From the NCBI GenBank assembly GCA_035771165.1, contig JAWNZC010000100.1, positions 1,901,001 through 1,965,000 on the forward strand: a stretch of 64,000 bases of DNA, given 5' to 3'. Shown piece after piece: positions 23,309 to 34,400 of the stretch. This DNA is from Paragorgia papillata. Taxonomy: Eukaryota > Cnidaria > Anthozoa > Scleralcyonacea > Coralliidae. The position numbers were made by a program, and so were the translations under genes. The notes under the pieces are model-generated. The model searched no databases and was not told the DNA's origin. It saw only the letters and a list, made by a program, of their open reading frames with translations. The first letter of the stretch is position 1, and each line of letters begins with the position of its first letter.

Positions 23309-23629
23309 AGGTTCATTACACTCCGTTCTGCGCGTGTACGAAACTAATGTATACATCTATATTTACGGGGGGAAATACTGATACCTCATTCAAGATTGTA
23401 AGCTTTTTTTTATTCTTCTTCATTACTTGTACACGAAACAAAACATTATTAGAAGAATCAGAAGAAATCCAAAGAGATATCCTCACCGACACCCTTGGTT
23501 TTCTGCCATGTTGTTCCGAACGGTTTACACTGAGCAGAGTACTTCATATAATTATCTTAGAATGACTGGTTTGTGAGGCTCACAAAAAGCCGATAGCGGA
23601 TCACGCGCAGAACGGAGTGGAATGTACCT
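23309..23629. mobile_element. MITE with TTAA target duplication
   Basis: TTAA at 23305-23308 and 23630-23633 flanks a 321-bp element. Its termini AGGTTCATTACACTCCGTTC and GAACGGAGTGGAATGTACCT are inverted copies, extending to CTGCGCGTG/CACGCGCAG. The TTAA target and AG start resemble Kolobok-type ends more than piggyBac, which usually starts CCY. Confidence 0.82.
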
Positions 23630-23931
23630 TTAAATTACTGAAATGTAATCACAATATGCATGTCAGGAATCTTTAGGCGTATATGCTGCCACCATGTGGA
23701 AAATATCTTATGTTATCGATAGAATACGTTAGGCAGTAAAGCATTAAATATGCGTGTAGCTTTCCATTTTCTCCTTGCTCCAACAACCACCCAAGTGCGC
23801 ACGCGCGAACGCTCACATGCCTTCCCAAGATTGCGAGTTAAACGATAACTATCAACAAATGTATACATAATTATCTAACGATTTAGTAATACTGACAATT
23901 GTAGAACATTGCAAGCAAGTGTACATTAAAA

Positions 23932-24069
23932 TACAAAACAATGGACACTCCGAAAAGGGTTAACATTTTTATTGAACGTTTCAACTAACTTGCAGTCGTC
24001 ATCAGGAATGATGCTGGTGTAACGAAATCTACTATAAATACAAGATAATAACTAAATGATGATGTCATA
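23932..24069 (-). mobile_element. Penelope-like element, 3' end fragment (piece 4 of the host copy)
   Basis: This matches, inverted, the 3' end of the plus-strand Penelope-like element at 55900-56015: AATGGACA.TCCGAAAAGGGT, CTACTATAAATACAAGATAA, ACTAAATGATGATRTCATA. It is directly cut by the Polinton at 24070. Continuity resumes at 35161 after one GTCATA. Confidence 0.85.
23966..24012 (-). ncRNA. Hammerhead-like core in the Penelope-like element end
   Basis: On the minus strand CTGATGA (24005-23999) is followed by a 5-bp stem-loop (CGACT/AGTTG with one wobble) and GAAAC (23982-23978). This is the conserved hammerhead core known in Penelope-like elements. A 4-bp stem III (CGTT with AATG) and a GTT triplet can be drawn, but I found no good stem I, so activity is doubtful. 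In the sister copy near 55976 the stem II region is deleted. Confidence 0.5.
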
Positions 24070-24245
24070 AGTAGTATAGCACTTGGGGTACTAGGACACC
24101 TTTTCCAGCATATGGTGAAATATTGTGGTTTGCTGTTATATGGTTACAAATATTGGAATCTATATATTGATACTAATTTCGGTATAGGCGCAGTTTCTCA
24201 CCCTTTCTTACTTAGCGTGGCATTTTAGCCTGGAATCTATTGCAA
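24070..24245 (+). repeat. Polinton left terminal inverted repeat
   Basis: It pairs with 34983-35160 inverted: GTGGTTTGCTGTTAT, TACAAATATTGGAATCTATA and GTATAGGCGCAGTTTCT are shared. The left copy has a short insertion near 24110. Confidence 0.92.
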
Positions 24246-24256
24246 AGTTTCCAGCG

Positions 24257-24258
<2 letters not shown>

Positions 24259-24320
<62 letters not shown>
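24259..24320. repeat. (AT)n microsatellite inside the Polinton
   Basis: About 62 bp of uninterrupted AT dinucleotides just inside the left inverted repeat. Confidence 0.95.
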
Positions 24321-24322
<2 letters not shown>

Positions 24323-24843
24323 ATGCGTTTAATTGGTTACAAAATATGTAATTCTACTATCTGGTCGACTCTGAAAATTGTTTGGTGACGTATCCTATAG
24401 TATGATTGGTGTGTACGGAGCCTTGTTTCTTGCTAGAAGGCTGACAACTGTCTTATCCGTTCTATTAGTAGTTCAATACATATCTCATGTAGTTCATGTC
24501 CTCTTGTGTACCTGCAGAATCGACATTTGATGAGTCCTCTATTAGCTCTAATTATATTAATACAGCAGTTTGTTCATATCCTTTTATTACAGCAGGAGCA
24601 GTTAATGAATGATTTTTTAGTTTCACAGCATATCTCACACTCTAAGTCTCTTGTTAACGCGTGGTTGATTAGTCTACTGATGATATAGAGTATATAGTGC
24701 TGGTCGGATATAATGGGATTGATATTATACAGTCCAATACGATCCAAGCCTTATGAGTGTTTGCGTTGATGATCTCATTGTGAATATTCAGGTACATACG
24801 TCTAGTCTCTTCGTCTATGAGTCTATTGGATTTCATTACTCTA
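24321..24843. other. Polinton subterminal region, no gene recognised
   Basis: Only short ORFs are present. A structural gene may have decayed here. Confidence 0.4.
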
Positions 24844-25367
24844 CTATACTTGATGTTTCATTAGCTGGCCCGCTTTCGTGCTCTGGCTCATGTAATGCGA
24901 AACGACGTGCTTTCCAATTGTGATACCACCGCTTAGAATTCCCAGCATTGGAAGATATGGTGATATCCTCGAAACGATAATCTCTATGTCTTTCTTAAGA
25001 AGCCTATCATTCTGTAACTCCTTATCTAGTTCTTCGCTGCTTTCAATAGCATCTAGTCCAACAAGCATTCCTGCGAATTTCCTTATAAGCAGGTCTGTGA
25101 GAAATTGGTTGGCCCTATCAAGTCTTTTCCTTTCGAATTCCCTGTGGACTTATTGATGACTTTAGCTGACGCTTTTTTAAGGTAGGCCACAGATTGAGTG
25201 GTGTTACCGTCCTCCGACTCCCTTATCAGTTCGCTGCGCTTCTCTTCAATGGAGTTTCTGTCTGGTGTCCACTGCGGCGTATCCGTTTCATTTTTACCAC
25301 CATCAATGTTTTTACTAGCGGTTCTTATTTCTGATTCTGCATTTTGTAATTCAATAACTAGCATCAC
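24844..25367 (-). pseudogene. Polinton hypothetical protein, frameshifted
   Basis: Two frames join near 25125. The N-terminal 90 residues are hydrophilic (MMLVIELQNAESEI). The second part (DRANQFLTDLLIRKFAGML) continues for about 80 residues, with an acidic stretch and a mildly hydrophobic C-terminal segment (YLPMLGILSGGITIGKHVV) that could be membrane-associated. I do not recognise the family. Its position at the end of the minus-strand gene set suggests a structural or accessory Polinton protein. One frameshift breaks it. Confidence 0.5.
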
Positions 25368-25596
25368 GAGAAATTTAGGTAATTTGTGCCGCCGCTCTCC
25401 GTCAGCGGCTATTCGCCTAATAATATAATTATGTATTCGAATGCGTTTGATTCTATGCGTTTGATTCTATTGTACTCTAGTGTTTCTCATTATTCAGGCC
25501 ATTGAGTTATTTAGAATTTGCCTAAATCGTGCACGTATGTATATGTAACAACCTGTAAATGACGATAAGGACTGTGAAATCAAGCAAGTTCAAAGG

Positions 25597-25705
25597 TTTT
25601 TGGAAGTACTATGCTAGGGACTAATCAGGATATTTATGTGCTTTCGACGTAGACTGACTCATGCCGAATGCAAACTGGCCAATTTCTAGCACCTGTTTAC
25701 AAACA
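25597..25705 (+). repeat. Direct repeat within the Polinton, second copy at 27025-27165
   Basis: Shared: GGAAGTACTATGCTAGG, AATCAGGAT.TTTATGTGCT, GACTGACTC.TGCCGAATGC, CCAATTTCTAGCACCTGTTT. The copies flank the ATPase region, so they are either inserted repeats or a local duplication. Confidence 0.75.
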
Positions 25706-26404
25706 TCCCATAATTTAGAGGAAAGAACAACTTATATTCAACACAAAATTATGAACCGGAAATCGTTTTTCCAAGTAAACTGACGCACTTTCTTCGCTAT
25801 GAGCCAAAATCACAAGCAAAAGGGAAAGGAATGTTTTCGACAAACATCACTACATTTTCGAAGGTAAACAGAATATAAGCTGTAGTTCATGGGTCAACTT
25901 TGGAAAAATTACTAACGCATTTCGATTCCTTGCATATTTTACTTCAAACATTGGGATTTCATTCGCAGTGACAGGCGATTAATAGGGATTAATAGGGTTT
26001 GTTAATGCGAATAGAAATCATTCTAAGGGAAAGGTGAGGCTCCACTTGTTAGATTTGTTTTTTGGCAAAAGCATTGAATATATGCCACACAACAATCTTC
26101 GACGTTGGCAAGCTAAAAAATGCAATTGGTTATAGTTGTATTTTCCGTCTTTTTCGATTTCTCAATCTGTGCTCAGTAATTTTTGTTGACCATTTAAATA
26201 GAACGTTGCTTGCAGCAGCTGTTTCTACGCGGGCTCAAATGGCCGAGATTCCTGCCCATGTTCGTCTAGCGTTTCAAATTCCTTATACTCTAGCGTTTTG
26301 GCATTACTTAGTATACAGTATGTTTCGTTAACATTGCGGTTTAACGATTTTATAGTCGTATGGATGACGGAGTGATATCTCTAACCTGGCGTACTTATTA
26401 TCTC

Positions 26405-26927
26405 TTAGCTGTGGTTAATATGCATTAACTGATTTTTATCAACGCCGTTCGTGTAGTCTTCATATATTGTTTTCATATCGTTTTTATTTGGGTTGTAGAA
26501 TGTAAATAATTTACTGATGTTCTCGCGATATGGTCTCGCTATACTCGTTAGCTGCTGGGTTATTACGATAGTTGACAAACCATTCTGTCTAGCACTGAAT
26601 GCTAATTTAACTAGCTCCGCTTGTTCTGTTTTTAACATCCTGTCCACTTGCGCAGTCATGTAGTATAATCAAACTATTTGAACCTCTATATCTTTCAGAC
26701 ACGTATTTCAAAATAATGCCAACCTGGTCCCGTTCACATTGGATAGTAATAACGTCTGGATCGTTTAGATATTTCCATTCTTGGTACGTTTTATTCCAAT
26801 CCAAAGTCCGACAAATTAGGATGATATAATCAAAATGGTTCTTATACTCTTGTTCAAGCATTGTTAAAAGGTAATGTGTGTTACCACAAGATGTCATTCC
26901 AACTATTAGCATATTGAAGGGTGTCAC
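26405..26927 (-). pseudogene. Polinton packaging ATPase (FtsK/HerA-like), Walker A damaged
   Basis: This is the genome-packaging ATPase found in Polintons and related viruses. The N-terminus has the P-loop, which reads GMTSCGNT where GxTxxGKT is expected, so the catalytic lysine is replaced by asparagine. LIILHDCASGQDVKN is the Walker B region. A frameshift near 26640 moves to the frame containing LAFSARQNGLSTIVITQQL and ARPYRENISKLFTFYNPN, the conserved C-terminal part. Total length is about 170 residues, shorter than a typical 200-250. Both the lost lysine and the frameshift mark it as dead. Confidence 0.88.
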
Positions 26928-27454
26928 CTTCTATATTATAACTAATATTGGATGCTTTGTAAATCGTGGTTAATTAGGTTGATTATTCCGTCATTCACAA
27001 CTAAGCTGTTGCATTTCACGTTCCCGGAAGTACTATGCTAGGAACAAATCAGGATCTTTATGTGCTCAGGAAGCAGACTGACTCGTGCCGAATGCATCGC
27101 GATCTGGAGACTTCGCATCGCCCGTAACGTTGTTGGTCAATTTCTAGCACCTGTTTACAAGGATTACTATGGCTAACACTATGGATAGTGGCGCTCTTAG
27201 AAGAAAAATAAGACGAGCTAGGGAAGTACTTTGTCGTCGAGCTAAGCAAATGTTTTTAGTTACAACTGTTGCTTAGTCCATGCTGAAGTCAGATGGATCT
27301 GGGCAAAGAAGAAATATATCACCGTTTAAGCAAAATTTGAATTATTGTGTGCTCTCCTTATTATTTGCTGTTGAGAATCTCCATTATTATGGACGTTAAT
27401 GCGCACGCGCGCCACCATCTTGTCCCAAATTTCTGGCAACGCGCAAGACAGACT
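26928..27454. repeat. Insertion-derived repeats replacing the end of the capsid-like gene
   Basis: The direct-repeat copy at 27025-27165 and the dispersed-repeat copy at 27314-27435 sit where the C-terminal part of the capsid-like protein should be. No capsid coding is visible past about 27455. Confidence 0.65.
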
Positions 27455-28172
27455 TCGGCCTGTGCTATAGAGAGACACAACTTCATCATATGATGGACTC
27501 TCTATTGTTTCGTATTCAAGTTGCATGTTCTCCAGTGTTTAGCCCGCCACAGCTTGTCCACCCTGCGTATCCATGATGTCGGAAGCTCTGGCGAGGGTTA
27601 GGATGTATTGGAAATCGTTGTTCATAGCGTATGGTGCGTGTAGTCCGTGGTCAGCGAGCACCTTTGGTATGCATATCTTAATTTTGTTTGGTGCCATGGA
27701 TAGCATACACTAGTGCATCATTTACCTTTGCTGCGTCGCATGAGTTAGCTGCGCTGTCATCATTTGAAATGAGTTTTCTGAGGCAATCAACTGCGATTCC
27801 ATACTGTGGCATGTTATTGCGTTCACTCTTAGTTTTCTACAAGTCTTTGTAGACCTCGTACAGGGACTTTGCGTTGTTATCATACACTGTTTCCCCAGCG
27901 AACTTGATTTGTAGACGTGATACGATATTTTTGATAGGCTGGAACTATGATTTAATTAATAATAACGTTATTATTTTTGAAGCGAAATACTTGGTTAATA
28001 CTTTCTGGGACGAGGCACTGACACCTTGTGATATCTTAGTTACGTTAATATATAGTTTCTCGCCTTCTATTGCACTATTCGGATTCATGGTTACTAGGTG
28101 TCTTGTTCGCTTACTTTTTAGAGAAGTCATATGGCTCTTTCTGAAGCCTCGAATTAATTGTGTTTCTTGCAT
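27455..28172 (-). pseudogene. Polinton capsid-like protein (jelly-roll type), broken and truncated
   Basis: The reading starts at ATG 28172 just after the membrane protein gene. VTMNPNSAIEGEKLYINV is a signature of the conserved capsid-like gene of animal Polintons. Following other frames, KFAGETVYDNNAKSLYEVY, MPQYGIAVDCLRKLISND, LADHGLHAPYAMNNDFQYI and MQLEYETIESPSYDEVVSLY appear in the expected order. At least three frameshifts or stops separate them, and the C-terminus is lost to inserted repeats. The jelly-roll assignment rests on the known family, not on anything I can compute here. Confidence 0.75.
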
Positions 28173-28190
28173 TATAAACTACGGTAGGTT

Positions 28191-28910
28191 TTATTTTCGT
28201 CTCCTCTGCTTGTAATAATGGTATGCGACCCATGCTGCAGCAAGGGCGAGTACCCATAGATTGCTTGCTAACCAGGATAAAGCTACTCCACCGTATTTTA
28301 ATAGGGCTACTAATAGGCTGTCAACGGCGGTGATAATGGGACCTAAAACTGGACCAAGCCTTTTGCTAGCTTTTTGAACGTGTTGTAAACGGATTGTCCA
28401 AATGATTTCGTAGAATGGGCACCTTTTTTGATAGCATGACGTGCGCCAATTAAAACGGTTGTTATTGAGGAAGCTACAGTTAATCCTAGTACACTAGCGC
28501 CAAGCCAATTATCCTTCATCCAATTTTTTAAACGCTCCAATCGTGACAGATCATTGATGCTGGCGTTGTTTCTGACCTCCTCCTGAAATATTGATTTAGC
28601 CTCTTTTTTTTTTCTGGGCGGCTCACCTTTCTCCACAATGTAAACTAAGTCGGTTTTCAGTTCGGCAATTTCCTGAATGTTTTTGTATAGCTGTTCCTTT
28701 CTTGTGTCAGTCTCCCTAATAGCTTTCAGTCTGTATTTATCTGTATTTTAGTATCAGCGTCATCTTTTGGGTCCAATACTCCTGTGAATTCACAAAGCTC
28801 TTTGTCTGATATCACTAAATCTTCAATCTTCTCAGCACGTTCATGTAGACGATTGTGGATACTGTTTACGAAGACCTTTAGTATCTCATTGCGCACACTT
28901 TCAGGAGGTA
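28191..28910 (-). pseudogene. Polinton membrane-associated structural-type protein
   Basis: An N-terminal hydrophilic, probably coiled region (ESVRNEILKVFVNSIHNRL, LVISDKELCEFTGV) is followed, after stops near 28730, by the open frame from 28636: a basic patch (PPRKKKEAK), a transmembrane-like segment (WLGASVLGLTVASSITTVLI) and, after a frameshift near 28345, two further hydrophobic segments (GPIITAVDSLLVALL and LWVLALAAAWVAYHYY) before a basic tail RRRK. Proteins with this profile accompany the capsid genes in animal Polintons. Function unknown. Confidence 0.6.
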
Positions 28911-29373
28911 ATGGTATGTCTATTTATTTCTCACCGCCGCCTTGCCATAAACTATTGTCTTCTCCTAAGATTGGTTAACCTTTCACCTGGTTTTGGTGGC
29001 TTGTACGTTTTGCTTTTCTCTCTAACCATCATTTCGATTCGTTCGGGCGTGTGTTCAGTGTATGTTACATATTCGTTTATCACATCTCGGACCACTACTG
29101 GTCTAATTTCGTATCCTCAGATATTTCTTTAAAAGTGTCGCCGGTGCTCTTAAAAATTTAATCGGTTATTTTGTCAAACTCTATTGATTCGGTCGTGTTC
29201 TCGTTTAGTTTTTTCACTGTCTATTTCTGAGTGTTGACCTCTCTAACGTCTACACCATTATAGGCAAGAGTAGTGGTCAAGCCGCCTTGTTTTACGGCGC
29301 CTCCTCTTGCGAAGTGAGTGTATTTCAGTATGCTAGACCATCCTTGTTATTTAGTAGAGGTCGGGAGTCTGAG

Positions 29374-29601
29374 CTAGCCGACAGAGAAGGCTAGAAATGA
29401 TCTGAGAAGTTTGACACTTTTGGAACGTTTTTCCTCTGAAAGCCTTTTGTCGAAATAACCTTGGTTGTTGACGAGTTTGCTAATATAGGAACAAGTTGTC
29501 CCTCGTTCCAAGCTCTTGCACCACAGCTCTGTCTTTCTGATATAAATTAAAATCAGCGTCAATCCAAGCGGTTTCATGTGGTCGCATCCTCTGATAGTCA
29601 C
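29374..29601 (-). pseudogene. Polinton short conserved-looking ORF
   Basis: This 75-codon frame lies between the small acidic protein and the membrane protein. It contains ERGTTCSYISKLVNNQGYF and a charged helix-like RLSEEKRSKSVKLLRSF. I do not recognise it. Sequence down to 28910 has only broken frames (RGGAVKQGGLTTTLAYNG at about 29290), so a larger gene probably decayed here. Confidence 0.4.
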
Positions 29602-29622
29602 CGTTTTATCATTATCAGTAAA

Positions 29623-29868
29623 TTAAGTTTCAGCTTCTTTACGCCTGGCCCTTTCAAGTTCAATATTCTCAAGTGGATTATTAAAGTTTCTGTTCTTTAC
29701 CCTAACTTCTTCAGGCGTTTCATCGTTATCTCCGAACTGTTTATATAGACGGTCTTTCTCTATAGAAATATTGTTGAAATTATCAGTTAATTGTTCATCA
29801 CTGTAATTCTCTAGTTTATCAATTTCAAAATTTTCCATTTCAAAGTCGCCAAACCCTCCTTCTGACAT
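29623..29868 (-). CDS. Polinton small acidic protein, unknown function
   Basis: The first ATG of the frame is at 29868 (MSEGGFGDFEMENFEID), eight bases after the integrase stop, so the two were probably co-expressed. About 81 residues, strongly acidic, predicted helical C-terminus (LENIELERARRKEAET). The frame is intact. No known domain. Confidence 0.5.
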   Translation of the reverse strand: MSEGGFGDFEMENFEIDKLENYSDEQLTDNFNNISIEKDRLYKQFGDNDETPEEVRVKNRNFNNPLENIELERARRKEAET

Positions 29869-29876
29869 TGTATACA

Positions 29877-30659
29877 CTAACCGAGATTGTTTATGTCACT
29901 CTCTGGAATCCAACTGTTATGCTTACTGTCATAGCCTAACCACTTCACCAGTGCCATCTTTTTACCTCTCATCTTCTTTCGCTTGACTATTTTTTCCACA
30001 CGGTATACGTCGTCCTTTTTGTCCACAGCTGATAGCTCTTCTTCGTAGAAATTACCAATAATAGGCTCGTTGTCCAGATCAGATATCGCGTACACATTAG
30101 TGTCACCGCGTATGACTTCCGTTACTTTAAACAGTTCCTCAGGGAAGTTAGCCTCATATCCTTTCGTGAAAGTGCTTTTGTACTTTGAAATCCTAACAGT
30201 GTCACCAACTTTGAATTTAGGCAGTGGGTACTCTCCAAAATGGTGACCAAATAATGTATCCCATACTTCACTTTCAGTTTTCTTGTTTACACTGGCTGAT
30301 TTCATAAGGATAGTACTGTGTTTGGTATTACTGTAGTTACTCGCAAGCTCATTAGGGACGTCAATCCATTTGTATGTACCCTTACTGTAGAAGTACTTCC
30401 ACATAGACGTCTTGAGTGTTCTGTTAAACCGCTCTACAACAGCCTTCTTATCAGAGTTTGTGCTAAAGTATTTGACGCCATGTTTCTCCAGTAGCGTTTT
30501 GACACCAACGTTGTAGAACTCCTTTCCATCGTCAAATTGTGCTAACTTTGGATAAGCATCAAATCGGTACTTGAACTGTTTCAGAAGCTCTTCTACAGCT
30601 TTGGTCATGTTGCCAGAACGAGATGGTTCCCATGGTTGCCGAACGAGATCCCGATGCAT
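29877..30659 (-). pseudogene. Polinton integrase with C-terminal chromodomain, N-terminus lost
   Basis: This is the retrovirus-like integrase (c-int) that inserts the Polinton. The open frame of 260 codons holds the second catalytic aspartate (AQFDDGKEFYN), the catalytic glutamate (KKAVVERFNRTLK), an SH3-like segment (YPLPKFKVGDTVRISKYK) and a C-terminal chromodomain (YRVEKIVKRKKMRGKKMALV, then WLGYDSKHNSWIPESD). The zinc finger and first catalytic aspartate should lie upstream. The sequence before about residue 18 is unrelated, so the protein is truncated by rearrangement near 30610. The preserved part is remarkably free of stops. Confidence 0.92.
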
Positions 30660-31248
30660 GGATGAAGAAGAAGAGTCAACATAGCTACAGACGCTGGATG
30701 GCCAAGTTGCTCGTTGACAAAGGATACGTCCATAGAAACTATAGAAGTGGGGTCGTATATGAGTTCCTAAAAATAGCGAATATACTTAGAAGCGTCTGTA
30801 AATTGCATAATATCAGTTGTTACGACTTTTACGTTATCCGTCTGGCATCAAGACTTAGGATACCGATGCTTAAACAACAAAATGACATGCTTGGCAGGAA
30901 GAAGCAGTTTGAAGACCGACTGTATGTTACTGTATAACCTACACTAAAATGGGATTGTGATCATCTGTCTGGTACCGATAAAATGTACCAATCGTGGCTA
31001 AAGCGTAATGAATAATAATTTTCCAACCATTATTATGGCCCTTATCTATTTGTAAAAATATATAGAAGCATTATTTTACAGCACTATCATGTCTTTAACC
31101 ATGAACAGGATTAAGGCGGTCTCACGTTGGATACAGTACATGAGTAGAAATGCGAGCTCAAATCTGGAGACAAGTATAAAAATCAATCTGAGCAGCCAGG
31201 GGAAAATCCGCGTATAGCAGAGACAAAAATATAGTCTATAGTAAGTAT
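30660..31248. other. Polinton central region, unassigned
   Basis: A plus-strand ORF at 30623-30937 (104 codons, basic) overlaps the integrase start and is not recognised. The rearrangement that removed the integrase N-terminus lies here. Confidence 0.35.
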
Positions 31249-31488
31249 ATGAAGAGTGATCGTAACGATTTAGTCCATAAATTATTGTCAGGCCTATCCG
31301 ACAGCGAGTTACGGCAATTAGTTAAGCTACGTGAAGGTATCAAAAAGCAGGTTGGGCCAATGCCTTCATTACGTGAAACCAAACGCTTTGAGAAGGTGTT
31401 TGGCGACATTAATAAAGACAATGCTATGTTGAGCAAACAGATTATAATGAAAGAGAATCTAAGTACAATAGCATTATCCGAAAAATAA
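31249..31488 (+). CDS. Polinton small ORF upstream of polymerase, unknown
   Basis: 79 codons, highly charged and helical (LSGLSDSELRQLVKLREGIK), ending right where polymerase-like sequence begins. It may be a separate small protein or the N-terminal extension of the polymerase. Confidence 0.4.
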   Translation: MKSDRNDLVHKLLSGLSDSELRQLVKLREGIKKQVGPMPSLRETKRFEKVFGDINKDNAMLSKQIIMKENLSTIALSEK

Positions 31489-34400
31489 AAGCGCCACAGT
31501 TGAGAGCAGCGCTACGTGTTAAGCCAACTCTACTTACCCACGCTCCGAGAGGCTATACAAAGTCATACCAGTTTAGCCTAATAATCCAAACCAACCTTAG
31601 TCGCAAACCTATCTCACAAACTTTAGAGAAAGACCTTGTATCTATGAAGGGACTCAATTAAATTATCTGAGACTTTCAAAATAATATTCGAAAAGTAGCT
31701 TAATAAAGATGAGGCAACTTATAAAACCGCTTATTTTAACAGTTAAACTAAGACCGTGATAAACGGATCAGATATTTAGGACAGTGTAACGCAGACAGGA
31801 AATGAAACACTACAAAGAGTTGGTCAATAGATCTCAAAAGGAAGTGGCTGGGTCATTGACGAAATTAATGAGCAATATGTGAATATATCTATTTATACAA
31901 ACCATTAAAAGGGTCATCGTATACTCCATTGCCTGCAGAACTAAGCAACCCGCGAAAAGGCCTGATCAACATCAAGAACAAAGACAACGAGTGCTTCAGA
32001 TGGTGTCACATTAGGCATATCAGCCCTATAAGGACATACATTCCAAGCGTATAAGTGAAAGCGATAAAGCCTACCTCAGTAAGCTAGACTACTCCGGCGT
32101 AGAATTTCCTGTCAGCCAAAAAAAAACACGTTACCGTAAACCTCCGAATATAAGCCCCCCGAATATAAGCCCCCCATGTATAAGCCCACCAATTTACTAA
32201 CACTCTCACCATTCCGAATATAAGCCCACCCGTATATAAGCCCACCCGTATATAAGCCCACCCGTATATAGTATCTTATGCTTGTTTATATGTTAACCTT
32301 GTGTTATATTGAAATAAAGTCAATAAATGTTTAATATTACTAACACAAAGTCTTGTCCGTATATAAGCTCCCCTCGTATATAAGCCCCCCCCCCCCCCCT
32401 ATGTATAAACCCACCAAAACGTGCTTACGAACGAATATAAGCCCAGGGCTTATATTCGGAGGTTTACGGTACCACAAGCTAGAGAAACAGAACTCTATCA
32501 ATATTAACGTATTCTTTATGAAGATACGCAAACTGTTTCCAGTTTATATCTCAAAAGAAAGCAACAAGAGTGTCATAAACCTTCTACTGATAACAGAGGG
32601 TGAAAAGCAGCACTACGTTCTCATAACTGACTTCAACCGTTTTATGTACAGTCAGTCCAAACATAAGGACAAAAAGCATTTCTGTATGAGATACTTACAA
32701 TGCTTCAGTTCACAGAAAGTAGTGAGTGACCAACAATGATAACTGCGCGCAGGTGCAAGCTATATCAAGATGCCTGAAAAGGATAAAAACATTTTGAAAT
32801 ATAACAATTACTATAGGCAGTTACAAATGCCGTCCGTAATATATGCCGATTTTGAAGCGATCACTGAAAAGATAAGCGGATATCGTAGTGAGAGACCATT
32901 ACCATATCACAGGAATTTACAGAGGATCAGCCCATCAGACGTGTAACCGATCATTTAGACTAACAGATAAAACACCAGTGATTTTCCATAATCTGCGTGG
33001 TTATGATAGCCACTTCATAATGCAGGAGATTGGAAAATTCAAGATGGACATAAAACGTCATTCCAAACAACATGGGAAAATACATGGCATTCATGTTGGG
33101 TAAGCACTTTATTTTCCTAGACAGCTTCCAATTCATGTCACAAAGCCTTGATAAACTAGTCAGCAACCTACCTGAAGACGCATTTCAAAAACACTAGCCA
33201 AGAATTCCAAGGTGAGAAGCTAAAACTGATGAAACAAAAAGGAGTATATTTGTATGACTATATGGATAGCTACAACTGATTTGACTAAACACAGCTACCA
33301 CTGAAAGATGAGTTCTACAGCATACTCAACAATGAGCACATATCTGTTGGCGCTTACAAGCACGCAAAAAAGCTCAGGAGGAAATTCAAACTGAAGAAAA
33401 TGGGCGGGTATCAAGACCTGTATCTCAAATCTGATGTCTCACTGCTAGCTGACGTGTTTGAAAATGTCAGAAGCACCTGTTTGAAGTACTACGAATTGGA
33501 TCCATGTCATTATTTTGCTAGTAATGGGTTACCGTGGGTTGCCATGCTTAAAATGACCAACATCAAGTTAGAATTAATGACAGATATTTCTATGTTCCAA
33601 TTTATCGAGAAAGGCATGCGTGATGGAGTCTCATATATTGCTCACAGATACGCAAAAGCAAACAACAAATACATGCAAAATTACAATAGCAAGGAACCAT
33701 CAAAGTACATCATGTATCTAGATGCTAACAACTTGTACGGATGGGCGATGTCACAGAATTTACCAGCTGGTGACTTCAAATGGTTAACGGATAAACATTT
33801 CAACAGTTTAGACCTAGCAAAGTGTAACAATGACAGAGACAAGAGACTGATACTTGAAGTTGATCTTGAATACCCGAAAGAGTTGCATGACCTGCATAAC
33901 GAATACCCGACGGCTCCAGAAAAGATGAAAGTAAGTGGCCACATGCTATCAGCCTATTGCAATAAGATCCAAAAGAAGTTCAACATATCGGTCGGAGATG
34001 TCTGCAAGCTTATTCCTAATCTAATAGATAAAAGAAAATACGTTGTACATTACAGGAATCTTCAATTGTGCAAAGAGCTTGGACTAAAAGTGACTAAGGT
34101 CCATAGCGCTCGAGTTTAAGCAATCACCCTGGTTGAAGAAATATATTGATTTCAACACCGAGAAACGAAAATATGCCGCCAATTCATTTGAGAAGGACTT
34201 TTTTAAACTGATGAATAATTCAGTTTTTGGAAAAACCATGGAGAACATCAGAAAGAGGATTGATGTTAGGCTGGTAACGAACAAGGATAAGTTGCTAAAG
34301 CTAATGTCAAAGCCGACATTTGTTAGCGGCAAAATATTCAACGAGGATCTGGTAGCTGTTCACAAAAGCAAAGAGACGTTAACATTAAACAGACCTGCAT

